64,000 nucleotides of DNA, taken from NCBI GenBank assembly GCA_963422465.1, contig OY730173.1:3472001-3536000 (forward strand), in the 5' to 3' direction. This stretch comes from Lichina pygmaea. Taxonomy: Eukaryota; Ascomycota; Lichinomycetes; Lichinales; Lichinaceae. The position numbers and the translations under genes are program-made. How positions within the stretch are numbered: the stretch's first letter is position 1; the number at the start of each line of letters is the position of its first letter. The notes beneath the pieces are model-generated. The model was not told the origin of the DNA. It saw only the letters and a program-made list of their open reading frames with translations, and did no database searches. This document shows, piece after piece, positions 1 through 12,118 of the stretch.

Positions 1-1902
1 GGGAGCGGCTGAGGAAGCTGCGGAGGCTGGTCCCGAACATTCCCTTCCAGATGCTGCTCCGGGGCGCCAATGGCGTCGCTTACTCCTCGTGAGTACTTGG
101 GCATAGCCACGCAGAGGCCCTTCGCGCGTGCGTCGATGGAACAACTCGGGCTGACCGAGCCCGATCTAGGCTGCCCGACAATGCCATCTACCACTTCTGC
201 GAGCACGCCAAGAAGAACGGCGTCGACATCTTTCGCATCTTTGACGCTCTCAACGATATGGACCAGCTCGAGGTGGGCATCAAGGCCGTCCAGCAGGCTG
301 GCGGCGTCGTGGAAGCGGCGATCTGCTACAGCGGCGATATGCTCAACCCGCACAAGAAATACAACTTGCCCTACTACATGGGTCTCGTCGACCGGGTCGT
401 CGAGATGGGAGCCCACGTGCTGGGCATCAAGGACATGGCCGGCGTCCTGAAACCGCCGGCGGCGACGAAGCTCGTCGGTTCCATCCGCAAGAAGTACCCA
501 GACCTCCCCATCCACGTGCACACGCACGACTCGGCCGGCACCGGCGTGGCCTCGATGGTGGCCTGCGCCATGGCCGGCGCCGACGCCGTCGACACGGCAA
601 CCGACAGCATGTCCGGCATGACGTCGCAGCCCAGCGTCGGCGCCGTCCTCGCCTCGCTCGAGGGCGGGTCGCACGACCCCGGTCTGAACGGCGAGCAGGT
701 CAGAGCGCTCGACTCGTACTGGGCCCAGCTGCGCTTGCTCTACTCGCCCTTCGAGGCGGGCCTCACCGGGCCCGACCCCGAGGTGTACGAGCACGAGATC
801 CCGGGTGGCCAGCTGACGAACCTCATCTTCCAAGCCTCCCAGCTGGGGCTCGGCCAGCGCTGGGCCGAGACAAAGAAAGCGTACGAGCAGGCCAACGAGC
901 TGCTCGGCGACATCGTCAAGGTCACGCCGACATCCAAGGTCGTCGGCGACCTGGCACAGTTCATGGTGTCGAACAAACTCGGCCACGACGACGTTCTGAA
1001 AAAGGCGGCAGAGCTCGACTTCCCCGGCTCGGTGCTCGAATTCTTCGAGGGGCTCATGGGCCAGCCGTACGGCGGCTTCCCGGAGCCGCTCCGGACGCAG
1101 GCGCTGCGCGGACGACGCAAGCTCGACCGGCGACCCGGTCTGTCGCTGCAGCCCATGGACCTCGACGAGATCAAGCGGGAGCTGAGCGATCGCTTCGGCA
1201 AGATCAGCGACTGCGACGTGGCCAGCTACGCCATGTACCCGAAGGTGTTCGAGGACTACCGCAAGTTCGTGATCAAGTACGGCGATCTCAGCGTGCTGCC
1301 GACGCGATACTTCTTGGGCAAGCCAGAGATCGGCGAGGAGTTCTCGGTCGAGCTCGAGCGGGGCAAGGTGCTGATCCTGAAGTTGCTGGCCATCGGCCCG
1401 CTCTCGGAGCAGACGGGCCAGCGTGAAGTCTTCTACGAGATGAACGGCGAGGTGCGACAAGTGTCGGTCGACGACAAGAAGGCCGCCGTCGAGAACCAGC
1501 AGCGTCTCAAGGCCGACCTCACCGACACCAGCCAGGTCGGCGCGCCCATGTCCGGCGTCGTGGTCGAGGTGCGCGTTCACGAGGGCAGCGAAGTCAAGAA
1601 GGGGGATCCGGTCGCGGTGCTCAGCGCCATGAAGATGGTGCGTCCCCCTTCCGTCTCCTCTCATGTCCATACAATGATTTCTCCGTGGCGGCTCGGGATA
1701 CATTACGAGCCGTTGTCTCTCTTCCCCTAACCCATTCTGTCCACTCCTTCGATGGTCTAACCTCCCCGCTAACCGTTCTCAAAACCCGCAGGAGATGATG
1801 ATCAGCGCCCCTCACTCGGGTGCCATTGGGTCCCTGCAAGTCCACGAGGGCGACTCGGTCGCCAGTCAAGATCTCATATGCAAGATCGTCAAGGCCGAGT
1901 GA
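1..1902 (+). CDS. pyc: Pyruvate carboxylase, C-terminal part (5' end outside window)
   Basis: Pyruvate carboxylase makes oxaloacetate from pyruvate, bicarbonate and ATP (anaplerosis; cytosolic in most fungi). Seen here: the carboxyltransferase half and the biotinyl domain, about 554 codons of an enzyme usually near 1190 aa. Exons 1-88, 170-1637 and 1792-1902. Introns 89-169 (GTGAGT, CTGAC branch) and 1638-1791 fit reading phase. Motifs: MLLRGANGVAYSS at the start, GIKDMAG, the metal-binding HVHTHDSAGTG of the TIM barrel, and the biotin attachment site SAMKM at about 1624-1637. The last intron falls directly after the biotinyl-Lys motif, so the final 36 codons (second half of the biotin domain, ending CKIVKAE) lie on their own exon. 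An unspliced transcript would stop at 1728-1730 and lack half of the biotinyl fold. The upstream biotin carboxylase half is beyond base 1. Identification is very secure. Confidence 0.96.
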
Positions 1903-2674
1903 TGTTTTCGTCGCGGTTCTTGGGCGGTCTCAGATCCATGTTGGCTAGCCAACAAGCGTCTCTGGAGCAGGCAGGCTCTCTTCAGAAGTCAGAATCATCT
2001 GGTTGCCCACTGAGTCCGTGCTTACAAGCCCGCTAGACGCCAGTAACGCTATTCAGCGTTGAGGCCTTGAGCACTTGATGGCTTACTGTACCAGTACCGG
2101 ATAGCAGGAGCTCGAGATACGTTAAGATTGCAACCGTCTACGGCGGCTCTATTTTATCGTTCCGTACAATTGTGCGTAACACAGCTCTAGCTCTACTGTA
2201 GTTCCAGCTCAAGCTGACTAGCTCTTCCTCTTTGACGATCTACACGGCGATAACGCAAAGGTGTCGAGCGATCTAAGCTATCCGCGAGATTCGCCTAGTT
2301 CATGTATATGTACTGAATACGTACGTACCTGCAAGTACTTCCATACCGTACGGAGTACGTACTGATACATACGTACGGCAAGATAGTATGTACCTTCGTA
2401 CCGTACATACGTACTGACGTGCTGACGTACGGATACGGAGTACGAGGATACATATATACGGCGGCACGGGCGGGTAGGCCTGGTACGATACGTCCAGTTA
2501 GAGGTGTGGTGGCCTCCATTGCTTGGAGCTTTGTGAGAAAACATCTGGACAGGACGGTGTTGGCACCACTATGACGAAGACATGTTTGTGCATCCATCGC
2601 TCTGCTGTCAAATGTCTATCACTGTCCTAACAGTCATCCGCTGTAGCTCAATCTACGAGCTGTCAAAGAGCATC
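1903..2674. other. Intergenic, TACG-rich block
   Basis: No gene seen. From about 2290 to 2460 the DNA is dense in TACG/GTAC words (TACGTACC, CGTACGGAGTACG), with many short palindromes. The same word class recurs between genes across the window. The first part is presumably the 3' flank of pyc and the last part the promoter of the acyl-CoA ligase gene. Confidence 0.5.
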
Positions 2675-4894
2675 ATGTCTCCCTCACAACAGCTTCGTGC
2701 TCTTCGTCACTTACAGAAGTCTCCACATAAGCTCCAAGGAAGGATATTGGGATCACTAGCGAGTCCTCTAGTAGCGGTCATATCTGGACACAGGCATGAT
2801 GCTTGCGCCATCATTCACTCAGACTCGGACAAGGGTTTCACCTATGGCAGGCTTTGCCAAGACATCGCGAACGCCAAGGTGCGACTTCGTCAGGACCTGT
2901 TCCAAGGGAGAACCCCGGAAGGCCAACGGTTAGCATTCATGTTGGACAATGGCTACGACTATGTTGGTGCGCCTTCGATCAATCATCGGACAGGCCCTTG
3001 GCGATCAATCTGCTCCAAGCTAATGTCTCTGTAGTGACACTCCTCTCAATACTTTCGAATCGCGCGGTTGCTGTACCCTTGGCTCCCGAGTTCCCCGCCG
3101 CTGAGCTTCGCCATATACTGAACGACTGCTCTGCTTCCGTACTGCTGGCATCTACTGGTCTCTTGAAGAGCGCATCTCGAGTGCTGCAGGAGGGCGTAGT
3201 TCAGGAGCCAGTACTATGCCCTGTGGATGAGAAGCAGTCAGAGGATATGGCCGCCAGCAAGAGTTGTCACTCGGTAGATGACGGCGTCATGGAGGACGCG
3301 GCTGCCTTGATGCTCTACACGTCTGGGACCACAGGTAGACCGGTGTGTACTGGGATCCGAGGTTCTCGTAGCGCTGTTCTGACCGTGTATGCAACAGAAA
3401 GGTGTCCTGCTCCCCCAAGCGGCTTTGGCCGCACAATGCCAGTCGTTGATTCAGGCTTGGGACTACAGAGAATCAGATCATGTCCTCCATGTCTTACCAC
3501 TGCACCATATTCATGGTGTCGTCAATGCTCTCCTCGCCCCACTACACGCAGGAGCATCCGTCGAGTTTCTGCATCCATTCAACGCAACCGCAGTATGGCA
3601 GAGACTTGCGGCGCCATTTCTCGGAGACAAAGCAACGAAGCTGGAACGACCGAGGCCGATTACCGTCTTTACAGCGGTGCCTACAATGTACAGCAGGCTG
3701 CTATCCAGCTTCTCAGACCTTCCGCAGCCGCTGCAAGAAGCAGCCAGGGTGGCCATATCACCCCGCTATCTTCGCCTGAACATGTCAGGATCGGCTGCGC
3801 TTCCAACCCCAATCAAAGCCGCATGGACAGAGCTAAGCAATGGCAATGTCTTACTGGAGCGCTACGGGATGACTGAAATAGGTATGGCACTGAGCTGTGG
3901 TCTCGACCTCCATGAACGCGTTGACGGTAGCGTTGGACGACCGCTACCTTCAGTCGATGTTCGACTGGTGGACATCGAGAACGGCAAAGTGATCGCACCG
4001 GGGGCAGAACTGGATGAGAACGGTGAAGAGCGGCAAGGGGAAATCCAAGTCCGGGGTCCGGCTGTATTCAAAGAATACTGGGTAAACCCAGAAGCCACCC
4101 AGCAGGCGTTCGACCAAGTCGATCTTGACGCGAGGAGTCCGAAAACAGCCAAGAGCAGAGGACAGAAGTGGTTCAAGACTGGAGATGTGGCTGTGCGGAG
4201 GAAGGTTCCTGTCCCCTCGCCCGATGGACATGCGACACCCGAAAAGGGGCCAATGTATTTCATCATGGGTCGGGCGAATGTGGACATCATCAAGAGCGGA
4301 GGAGAGAAGATTAGCGCTTTGGAAGTTGAGAGAGAGCTTCTATCGTTGTAAGTACAGCCGATTTTCTGTCGATCATATCCAGCCGCTGAGCATCGCATTT
4401 CATCTTCTTCCAACGGTCTACTGTGATTGCTGAATCGCCGTGCCTCTATCTGGAGCCATAGGCCGGGAATCATCGAAGCGGCCGTCGTCGGTCTCCCATC
4501 GGAATCGTGGGGGCAGAAGGTAGCGACCATCGTTGTCCTAGCTCACGACAAGGCGCGATCAGAGCAACAGCCGATGAGCTGGAGCCCCATGGACTTGCGG
4601 AGAGCTCTCAGAGATCGGCTCGCCAGCCACAAGATCCCGCAGGTGTTCAAGATCATCAAGCAGAGTGACGGAGTACTGCCGAGGAATGTTATGGGGAAAG
4701 GTAAACCAAGGCTTGAACAATTCCTACCACGCGGAGCACCCTCCAACCTCTTTTCCCCTAGCCGCAAGTCTTTTGTTCCATGCTGATTGTTTTTCTTTCG
4801 CCTATATCGACTGGCAGCCTGCTAATCACATCCTGTCTTTTTCCGTGCAGTGAACAAGAAAGATCTGATTGCGCTTCATTTTCCTTGTCCGTAG
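2675..4894 (+). CDS. AMP-binding acyl-CoA synthetase, malonyl-CoA synthetase (ACSF3)-like
   Basis: An ANL-superfamily ligase that adenylates a carboxylic acid and transfers it to CoA. Spliced exons 2675-2966, 3035-3342, 3398-4347, 4462-4700 and 4851-4894 give 610 aa; every junction keeps phase and has GT...AG ends (introns 68, 55, 114 and 150 nt). Core motifs are present: P-loop LMLYTSGTTGRPKGV across the 3343-3397 intron, HHIHGVVN, YGMTEIG, the hinge region around WFKTGD, GRANVDIIKSGGEKI and the catalytic-Lys tail VLPRNVMGKVNKKDL, which is completed only by the last small exon. The HHIHG...RYGMTE...KSGG pattern is the malonyl/methylmalonyl-CoA synthetase type, so ACSF3-like is the best guess. 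The N terminus (MSPSQQLRALRHLQKSPHKL) is basic with no acidic residue, which would suit a mitochondrial presequence (inference). The ATG at 2675 is chosen because the ORF further upstream has no matching similarity. Substrate is not proven. Confidence 0.88.
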
Positions 4895-6343
4895 CTTGCT
4901 CAGAACAGGAAGCGTCGAGGGGGCAAGCTTGGCCATTACTATCTCTTAGGTCTGTTCTGACTTTGCATCGTCGGTGTTTCTTTACTGTTGCGTCATTGCA
5001 TCATTGGCCGGATCAACTGTGTGAGCTACGTACTCACTTCTGCCTACTACTCTCTGCTGTTCATCAGACTATATAAATTTGGAAGAGGTGGGTGGGAGGA
5101 AAGGGGGGGGGGAGAAATGAGGCGCTGTGAAATAGTCCACACACTCGAGTAACTACAGAAAGCAAATCTGCAGACCTTTTCCCCAAACATATTCCACACC
5201 TCGGGTCCTCACCTGTCAAGTCGTCGTACAAATACTCTACTCTGAGTTCGCATCCACCCACGCAGACATCCACCTCTACCCACAATCAACGAAGTTTGTC
5301 ATATCCTGACCATCCTTCGGGCCAGAAGACAGGGAGACAAGGTCGATCAAAGCCCGTCGACGATCCTATCCTAGCTATAAACAAGCTTGACTGCATCAGC
5401 AGTCACGTCACGATCGTTCCACTCAGGGATAGACGGACGGAGTCCTCCCACTGGTCGCTCGTTTCTAGAAACAGTCGTGTCCTGTAGACGGATCTCCTGC
5501 CCGGCCTGTTTTTTCTCTTCCTAGGTCGGTTTCTCTTCCTAGGTCAGTCTGGCAGTCCCCGAGCCTTCTTGTTTCAGGTGCCGAGCCGTCTAGGCTCGGC
5601 CGGCTAGGCTCGGCCGTCTAGGCTCGGCCGGCTAGGCTCGGCCGGCTAGGCTCAGCCCGCTAGGCTCGGCCCTTCTTGAGTTCTTCTGATCGGTTCGGGA
5701 CTTTTTACGACGCACTCCCTTATAGTCTAACATAGAAGTAGCTTGGTAAGTAGGTAAGAGTTGTCCTTGCACGGGAGTACACTCCCACTGGTCAGTGTGC
5801 TCACCGGCACACTTCATAGACAGAGCAAGCTGTGAAACAGTACGGCAGTAGTAGTGGTGGTATCTCGCGGAAGAGCAGAGATACAGTATATCTCTCCACT
5901 TCGATGGAGATGGGATGTCAGTTTACTGACTCGGGGGTTGATATATAGATACATCGAGACAGGCCAGTGGACACATGTGCAGTGTAGGGAGAGAGAGAGG
6001 GGGGAGAGGAATGAAATATTGAGTGTGTACAGATGTACTATCTGTTGGATGATTCGAGTCCTACTAACACAGGCACCTGTATGTATGGTGCACGCACACA
6101 CTCGTACACATGCACACATGCCCACATGCACACATGCGCCACCCTATACATGTAGACAGTGCGATGATGATAACAGGTACAGCCAAGAATTGAAGAAGAG
6201 ATGAGGTGTGTTGAGGGGCGGTAGAGGTCTTGATGTTGAGGAAAGGAAGAAAAGAAAGAGAAAAAAAAAAAAAAAAGAGGCCAAAGACGCCCACGTTAAA
6301 ACTCCTGGGGCGGCATGGTGAGATATGGCATGGATTGAACAGA
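4895..6343. other. Intergenic region with simple repeats
   Basis: No gene seen. It holds a G-rich run near 5098-5113, a 14-bp tandem array (5590-5672, listed separately), a stretch of CACACATG words near 6080-6140 and an A-rich run at about 6260-6276. It is the shared 3' flank of two convergent genes (acyl-CoA ligase and eIF4E). Confidence 0.5.
5590..5672. repeat. 14-bp tandem repeat, six copies
   Basis: Six head-to-tail units of CTAGGCTCGGCCGG (last two units variant). The unit is rich in CTAG and GGCC, so the array can form hairpins. Confidence 0.85.
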
Positions 6344-7376
6344 CTACACAACAAACTTGGCCTTGGCTCGACTGCTACCACTCGTGGCCGAGTCGGTGTG
6401 CCCAGAGAACTCGACCTGGTCCGACTCGCGAAGCTGCAGCACCTCCTTGAAGCGCCGGCCGAGCCGCATGAGCACGTCCCTGCCCTTATCGGCGCTGCGG
6501 CCGCGGCCGCCGGGCACGTCACCCTCGGGCCCGCCCGGGATGGGCTTGCCGACGGTGTGGGTCCAGAGGCCGATCCGATAGAAGCCCTTGCGCACGTTCA
6601 CGACAACACCCATCACCTCGCCGTCGCCGTCCTCGTCCTCCTCGAGCGTCTCGCCGATGGCGGCGAGCATGACGTGTAGCCACAGCTCGTCGATAGGCAC
6701 GGCCCGCTTGTCCTTGAACTGAAACGCCCACTTCCCGCCGTGCTTGTTCTGCGTGTCTTCCCACTCGGGCCGGATGCCTTTTTTGAACAGATGGTAGTCC
6801 GATTTAAGTGCCAGTTGAGAGGTAGGCGTGATGTTGTTCTAAGGAGAGCTTCAGCAAGAATGCATTTCCAGGGGAGACGATGGAGCCGAAAAAAACCAGC
6901 GAAGGACTGCATCGCGTGTAAATGGCATCCACGGGCCGGGGAGGGTGCAACTGACATAGACGCCCCAGAACTCCTCGACCGAATCAAAAGTGACGACTTC
7001 CTTGAGCAGGTCGTTCCAGTTGTCTCCCTGCCAAGCGTGAGTCAGCCATCCTGCCTAGGTTCAAGAGCAACGGCTGTATCACCTTCCCGCTCGGTGGCTT
7101 TGTGAACCACAGGGTCCAGGCGTGCATCAGAGGATGCTTGACGTTGAAGTTGTTGGCGTCGTGGAACACGGTGATCTGGTCATTGTCACCGTGGTCTTTC
7201 CGCGTCGCATCTGACGATGGGTCCTCAGCTCTCTGTTCGCCGTCCGCGTTGGCCGCCCCGTTGGCGCTGCCGTCTGCAGGTGAAATGGGGATGGTGTCCA
7301 AGGGCACAGGCGAGTCCGGGTTTGTGGCGCCGTTGGTCGAGTTCGGTACTTGCAGGGCTGGTGCTGCTGTCGCCAT
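6344..7376 (-). CDS. TIF45: Translation initiation factor eIF4E (mRNA cap-binding)
   Basis: Binds the m7G cap and brings mRNA to eIF4G. Minus-strand exons 7083-7376, 6956-7027 and 6344-6838 give 286 aa; introns 7028-7082 and 6839-6955 keep phase. The start is the ATG at 7376 (context GACATGGCG); the frame is open further upstream but only from a TTG. Hallmarks in order: an acidic, low-complexity N-terminal extension of about 65 aa; HPLMHAWTLWF; the eIF4G/4E-BP-facing VEEFWGVYNNI; RPEWEDTQNKHGGKW with the cap-stacking Trp and Glu; DELWLHVMLAAIGE; FYRIGLWTH. The C-terminal part has an insertion rich in Gly, Arg and Pro between GLWTH and the final helix, longer than in yeast (213 aa). Promoter lies right of 7376; convergent with the ligase gene. 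Confidence 0.95.
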
Positions 7377-8442
7377 GTCTGAGCCTGACCAAGGATACGA
7401 GACGATAGTGGTCAAAGATGTAGGAGGAGGCGTATGTGTGGCAGTTGGGATCCTGCGGCTTCGGCCAAGGAAGCGTGCCAGAAGTTCCAGAGGTGAGGCG
7501 AGCGGTCTTGGTGGATTAGGAAGGACGTAGTTTCATCTGTCAGTTTGTTTCCCTACTAAAGTCAGTTCGCCCTTGTAGTACGCCTCGTGCCTTCTCTGGC
7601 AGTTGTTGCTGTATGGTCATTCGTGGCCCAATAAATATCCAAGCCAGTGCCAGAATAGTCCCTGGAACTCTCCACGTTGCGCGAGCTCAAATTTAGGTTT
7701 ATATCGACACCGCCACCGGCGATGGCGATATTACGGACAGATCATTATTCTTGAACAGCCACTGGATAAGTCAGACTAGCATGCGACTTTCACGAAGAGT
7801 GGTTGTTAAGGCCATGAGCTGTTCCCATCGTGGTCCTTGGAGGTCTATTTCGAGGAAGATACGTTATGACACTTGACATCAGGTAGGTCTGAGGGTCACT
7901 AGCTACTTATCATGGACCACGAGACGACAAATATCGCGAGGGTCAGATCGAGTTCAGTCGCTCGAGGGTCAGCTGGGATCATTCGGGCCAGAGTGATTTG
8001 ATTAACATAACGTGAATCCACCTTCAAAACGCAGTCACAGGCTGTGTACATCTATCATTAGAGCATCAGGCTCCTCCTGCTCTACGTCGATCCGTGCTTC
8101 TAAGCATACAGTCCTCTGCTTGCGCCCTCGTCATTTCCACCAAGGCTGATGTGACTTGTCACATGTTTGCCTTGAGTGGTGGCCACAAACACTCAATGGG
8201 TTGAGGTCCAGGGTACAGTGACCATTCCGGTGTCTAGACGATTCTGTTATGTGTTGTAGATCGGATAACAATATGGTAGAAATGTACGCTGGATAACCAA
8301 CAAAGGGAACGAAGAAACAAGGCAAGCAAGGGAAGGATATAGAACCTCGTCTAAGATCCCAGAATAGCAGAGACGGCTCGGGAACCTACCTTTGGTAGGC
8401 ACAGATCCTCTTCTGAATAACATGGCAAAGTGCCGTCGCTCG
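7377..8442. other. Intergenic between eIF4E and SYM1
   Basis: About 1.07 kb with no recognisable gene. The part next to 7377 is the eIF4E promoter and 5' UTR; the rest is the 3' flank of SYM1. Confidence 0.45.
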
Positions 8443-9322
8443 TCAATCCACTTCTGAGTTGTTCTGATAGCTCAGGTAGCAATTCCAGCCTGTTCGGAGT
8501 TTCAGCTAAGTCCAATCTGACTGCGACTGGACCCGGCAGGTCTCACCTAAGGCGACGACATTGACGGCCAACAGTCGATGCTCCAGCGGTACAAGCTTAA
8601 AGTTGATCGCCTGCACCCATGGCCAAACAGCCCAGTTCGTGACGAGCGTCGGAGCGTATGCCCTATCCAGCTTCTCCCTCGGATCCGAGCCTTCCAGGAG
8701 ACTCATGGTGCCGAGGAAGAAGAAGAGGTTGGTCGGTGCGAACAGAACCTGATCTACGACCACCCGAGCCGCTATCTCCGAGTTCTGATTTGGCAGCCGG
8801 ACTTTATTCTGAAGAAACTTGAACCACTGTGTTGCAGCGGGGCCGAACAAGGCTGCGAGACGATAGAGTAAGACGGGCTCACATCGGAGAGAGAGTTCTC
8901 GCTCACCTCCACCGTAGAGGGCCATGCGCCCTGTCCGAGTAAGATCATGTCTTTCCAACCCGACCCTCTGTACGGCTTGCTGGGCCAGAACGTCCCCAGA
9001 GGCAAATAGAATCTAGCATCTGCCCGTTAGGTCCGATCGCAGACAAGGAGTCCAGACGGGCGTTTCGTCATCCTATTCGGCCTCGAGAGCGAAGGGGGAA
9101 GACGGCATTGTAGAATGCAGCACAGTGCGGACCAGATCAAAGGAAACATTCGGCGCTGACTGACGGCGGTGGTGAGGCTCTGGATGAGCAGAGGCCGGGA
9201 GGCCAACCGAGCTTGATACCTGAAAGGCACACCGTTAGCAATGCGTCTTCCAAGTCGACGTCACTTCAGATGCAATTGTTGGCTCTGCTTTCGATGGTCT
9301 GATCAGCTTACCATCTCAGCAT
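8443..9322 (-). CDS. SYM1: Sym1/Mpv17/PMP22-family mitochondrial inner membrane protein
   Basis: Small four-helix membrane protein; yeast Sym1 sits in the inner mitochondrial membrane and is needed for growth on ethanol at high temperature. Five minus-strand exons: 9312-9322, 9165-9219, 8907-9012, 8547-8852 and 8443-8489, giving 174 aa, the usual family length. The first exon is only 11 nt (ATG CTG AGA TG), so the protein starts MLRWYQARLASRPLL; it was found by matching the family start to a GTAAGC donor at 9311 and a TTTCAG acceptor at 9220. Other hallmarks: FASGDVLAQQAV, GRMALYGGALFGPAAT, DQVLFAPTNLF, the signature WAVWPWVQAINFKLVPLEHR, and the tail GWNCYLSYQNN. All introns keep phase (92, 152, 54 and 57 nt). 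Very secure. Confidence 0.94.
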
Positions 9323-9912
9323 GCTGGGAGAGGCCAACGTTGGGCAGCGAGCTCTGCGTGCTTCATACCAGTCGGGCGAGGTTGTCGACTACGTACATTG
9401 AGATACAGGAACAAGGGAACGACTGCATGTCTGGCAGAATTCTGTGCCGAGAAGCTAGTGGCAGATGCTCGGCCAATAGCAAATCTCGAATCGAAAGGCG
9501 GTGGATGTGGAGGTTCGATATTCGGTCACGTGATCATATGCAAGCTACGACTACGCAACGTACGAGTACTGCATAGGAGATAGTCCAGCATGAACAAAGT
9601 GGCCAGTGAAAAGACTATGTGCCAAGGCTTTGCAGTGCATATTACTAGAGCGGGACCAACAAAGAAGAAGGGAGCACGATCGGTGATGGCTGTCCGTGGA
9701 CCGGCAGGCCACGCTTCGCCTCGAGTGCGAGAGGGGTAACAGAGGAAGAGGCGTTATTTCAAAGAAGGTGACGCAGGCAGGTTCGGATGGGAAATCAGCG
9801 GTCCGAGTTCGCACCGTGTCTGTAGGACAGCTGCATGGTGGATAATCAGACCAGAAAAAAAAGAGGGACCGCTGAGGCTGTATATATTGCGGCGAGCAAG
9901 ACGGGGAATCCG
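9323..9912. other. Intergenic between SYM1 and the syntaxin gene
   Basis: No gene seen. It contains the SYM1 promoter and the 3' flank of the syntaxin gene. Confidence 0.4.
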
Positions 9913-11257
9913 CTAGGCCTTATTCCGCACAACCGTGACGACGACGGCGATGATGACGACAGCGATGACGATGAGCACTGCAGCAACATGTCAGCGAGGA
10001 CCATCCTTCTGCTTGGGTGCGATCGGAGAGGGCGGACGACGTACGGACGACGAGCAGACACCACCACTTCTTCCTGTTTCGGCTGCGGGCCTTGTCGACC
10101 GCGCCTGACATCTCCTGGTTGGCGCGACCGACATTCTCGGTGACCTGTTCGCCCTTCTGATCGACCTGCATCACGGCCGCCTCCTGCTGGACCACCTGCG
10201 CGTTGAGATGCTCCGACATCTGCGCCAGCTCGATGATCGTCCTCTCGAGCTCCTGAATGGCCACGTGCCTCGCCTCGACGTGGGCCACCGTGCGCCCAGC
10301 GTCGCCAACACGATTGCTTCGGAGCAGCTGTATCGGCCCGCTCGGTCAGATCCTTCGCCCCGATCGATCGAGGGGGGGAAGACTCACCGCCTGCGTGAAG
10401 ACCTGGGTTTGGGAGGTGTCGTCGACGGCTTGCTGCACCTCAGCTTCGGAGGCGGTCGGATTCACGATGCGGTAGCCCCGCTCCAACTGGACCTTGACCT
10501 GCTTTTGGAAATCGAATTCCAGCTCCCGGAAGGATCGTAGGGTGTCGTCCAGCTTACGCTGGACCCGACCGACCTGGGCTGAGTTTTTAGAGCTGGCGGA
10601 CTCGGGTTTCGACTTGATGTTGCGGATGCGGCTGACGAGGTTGCGGTTCAGGTCGAGGGCGTCCTCGGTGAGTCTCTTCCGTTGCTGTACGTTCGCGCTC
10701 TCGGCGCTCATGTCCGAGGCGTTGAGATACTGTTGCTGGAGGTGTTGCAGATCTTGCATGATGCGCCGAATCGATTCGATGCCACGATCAATGTCGCGAC
10801 AATCATTGAGGATGGCGTTGGGATCCGCCTCGGCCGGCTGCGCATAGGCGCCTTGCTGGGTCTGGCCACCTGAATCCCGGCCATAGGTGCCGCCTTGGCC
10901 GTAGCTTGGCCCCTGGCCGTAGGTGCCGCCTTGGCCGTAGGTGCCCCCCTGACCGTTCATTGGCGCCATCTCAACATCGTCCCTCCCTTGAAGCTCGGTC
11001 AGGTCGGGCCTTCGCACGCTGCGATTCTCCTATCCGATCGGATTGCGCTTACCGTATTGTTGCCGGCCCGCGTCAGGCGTCTGGCCGTACCTGTTGTCGT
11101 ACTGCGGCGGAGGTGCGTACGGATTGCCGCTCTGCTGAGCGTAGGCATCGTTGTTGTAGCCCCTGCATAGGTTCGTTCGAGTCAGCCCAGACGGCTTACT
11201 GTACGGCCGAACATCGCCTTCGCATGTGCATGGAAAGACGAATGGATCGCGCTGCAT
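9913..11257 (-). CDS. Plasma-membrane-type syntaxin (Sso1/Sso2-like t-SNARE)
   Basis: A Qa-SNARE for exocytic fusion. Minus-strand exons 10388-10986, 10045-10327 and 9913-9977 are well fixed; upstream coding lies at 11053 and beyond. Order: a Tyr/Gly/Gln-rich N-terminal tail with a repeated GGTYGQ motif; the DVEM motif; a three-helix Habc region (DCRDIDRGIESIRRIMQDL onward); the SNARE helix (RHVAIQELERTIIELAQM to QVTENVGRANQEM); a basic linker ARSRNRKK; and a C-terminal anchor of about 22 hydrophobic residues ending VVRNKA. The anchor is on its own 65-nt exon after a GTACGT donor. Intron 10987-11052 uses an AAG acceptor with CTGAC 12 nt before it. The start is uncertain: the ATG at 11257 is in frame, but a branch-like CTGAC and CAG just upstream of GYNNDAYAQQ hint at one more intron and an unseen first exon. 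Confidence 0.88.
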
Positions 11258-11897
11258 CTTCGACAGCGAATGCAGACGGGGAGCGTGGGAGGTCGACCCA
11301 GATCACTAACCCGTACTGTCGCGTCTGTCAGCGTCGTCACCCAAGTAGAATTAAATTTGATAGTTGGGGGTCAAGCGATGGATCAAAACCTCGCAACGAC
11401 GGTCGTCGAGTCTACCTACACTCATCTTGCACTATTCAGATAGATCTCCAGCTTCAAGCGCGACCGGGCGCGGATCTCGCGCCTCCTTTCGATCACCTCT
11501 GCAGGAACGCCGAAGATCAGGCGCAGGCACAAGACGACGGGAATCCAAAGCAAAGGAAGTAGAAGTGGTCGCGGCCGGTGCTCGTAGGAAAATGGTAAAG
11601 CTCAGTCGAAGATACCGTGTGAAGCAGGCTTCGTTGTCGAAGACGCTGACGGCAGAGGGACAAAGTTCACCTGCTCTCGTTCGTCTAGCCGCGTCAGACT
11701 TGCCGCTGTGGTCCCCTAATTTAGCAGGAGGCGCGCTAAGAGGTCACGACGTTCTTCAGGACCGGGCAGTGCTTAGGGAAGAAACTCGTGAGGCAAACCA
11801 CTAATGTTTGGCTCTCAGCAGCTAACGCTTAGGCCATTTTAAGCGGCCGAGCCTCCGGCTTTGGCTGCCTCTCAATAGTACTTGCTGGCCACGCTAG
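11258..11897. other. Intergenic, nothing recognised
   Basis: Contains an open frame (11364-11804, plus) with Arg/Ser-rich, family-less translation that I take to be chance. It includes the syntaxin promoter. Confidence 0.35.
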
Positions 11898-12118
11898 CCT
11901 ACAGATGACGGTTACAGTAGTACCATTAGTAAGCTAAGAAATCACGACCACGTCAAAATACTGAGCCACCGACTCACCGTGGAAACTCTAGATGTCTCAA
12001 GAATGCTAACGATGCGGCTCTGCAATCAACTCTCGCCTGTACTCCTGTACACACGTGCATACGTACGTAAGTACGTACGTACTGTACGTAGGTAATGTTA
12101 TATTCGTCATCCACCTCG
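11898..12118 (+). mobile_element. MITE-like repeat, copy 1 (degenerate)
   Basis: It shares with the copy at 12397-12758 the blocks AGTAGTACCATTAGTAAG, GTCAAAATACTGAGCCAC, GATGCGGCTCTGCAA and the terminal CATCCACCTCG. Its left end (GATGACGGTTAC) is a decayed match to the inverted terminal repeat. A TACG-rich block at about 12058-12092 sits inside it. No coding capacity. Confidence 0.6.

Noticed and set aside
5814-6204. Frames around the CACACATG-rich stretch
   Set aside because: Translations are repeats of His/Thr/Cys from simple sequence.
11364-11804. 146-codon plus-strand frame
   Set aside because: Basic, low-complexity product, no ATG context or similarity; it lies in the syntaxin promoter area.
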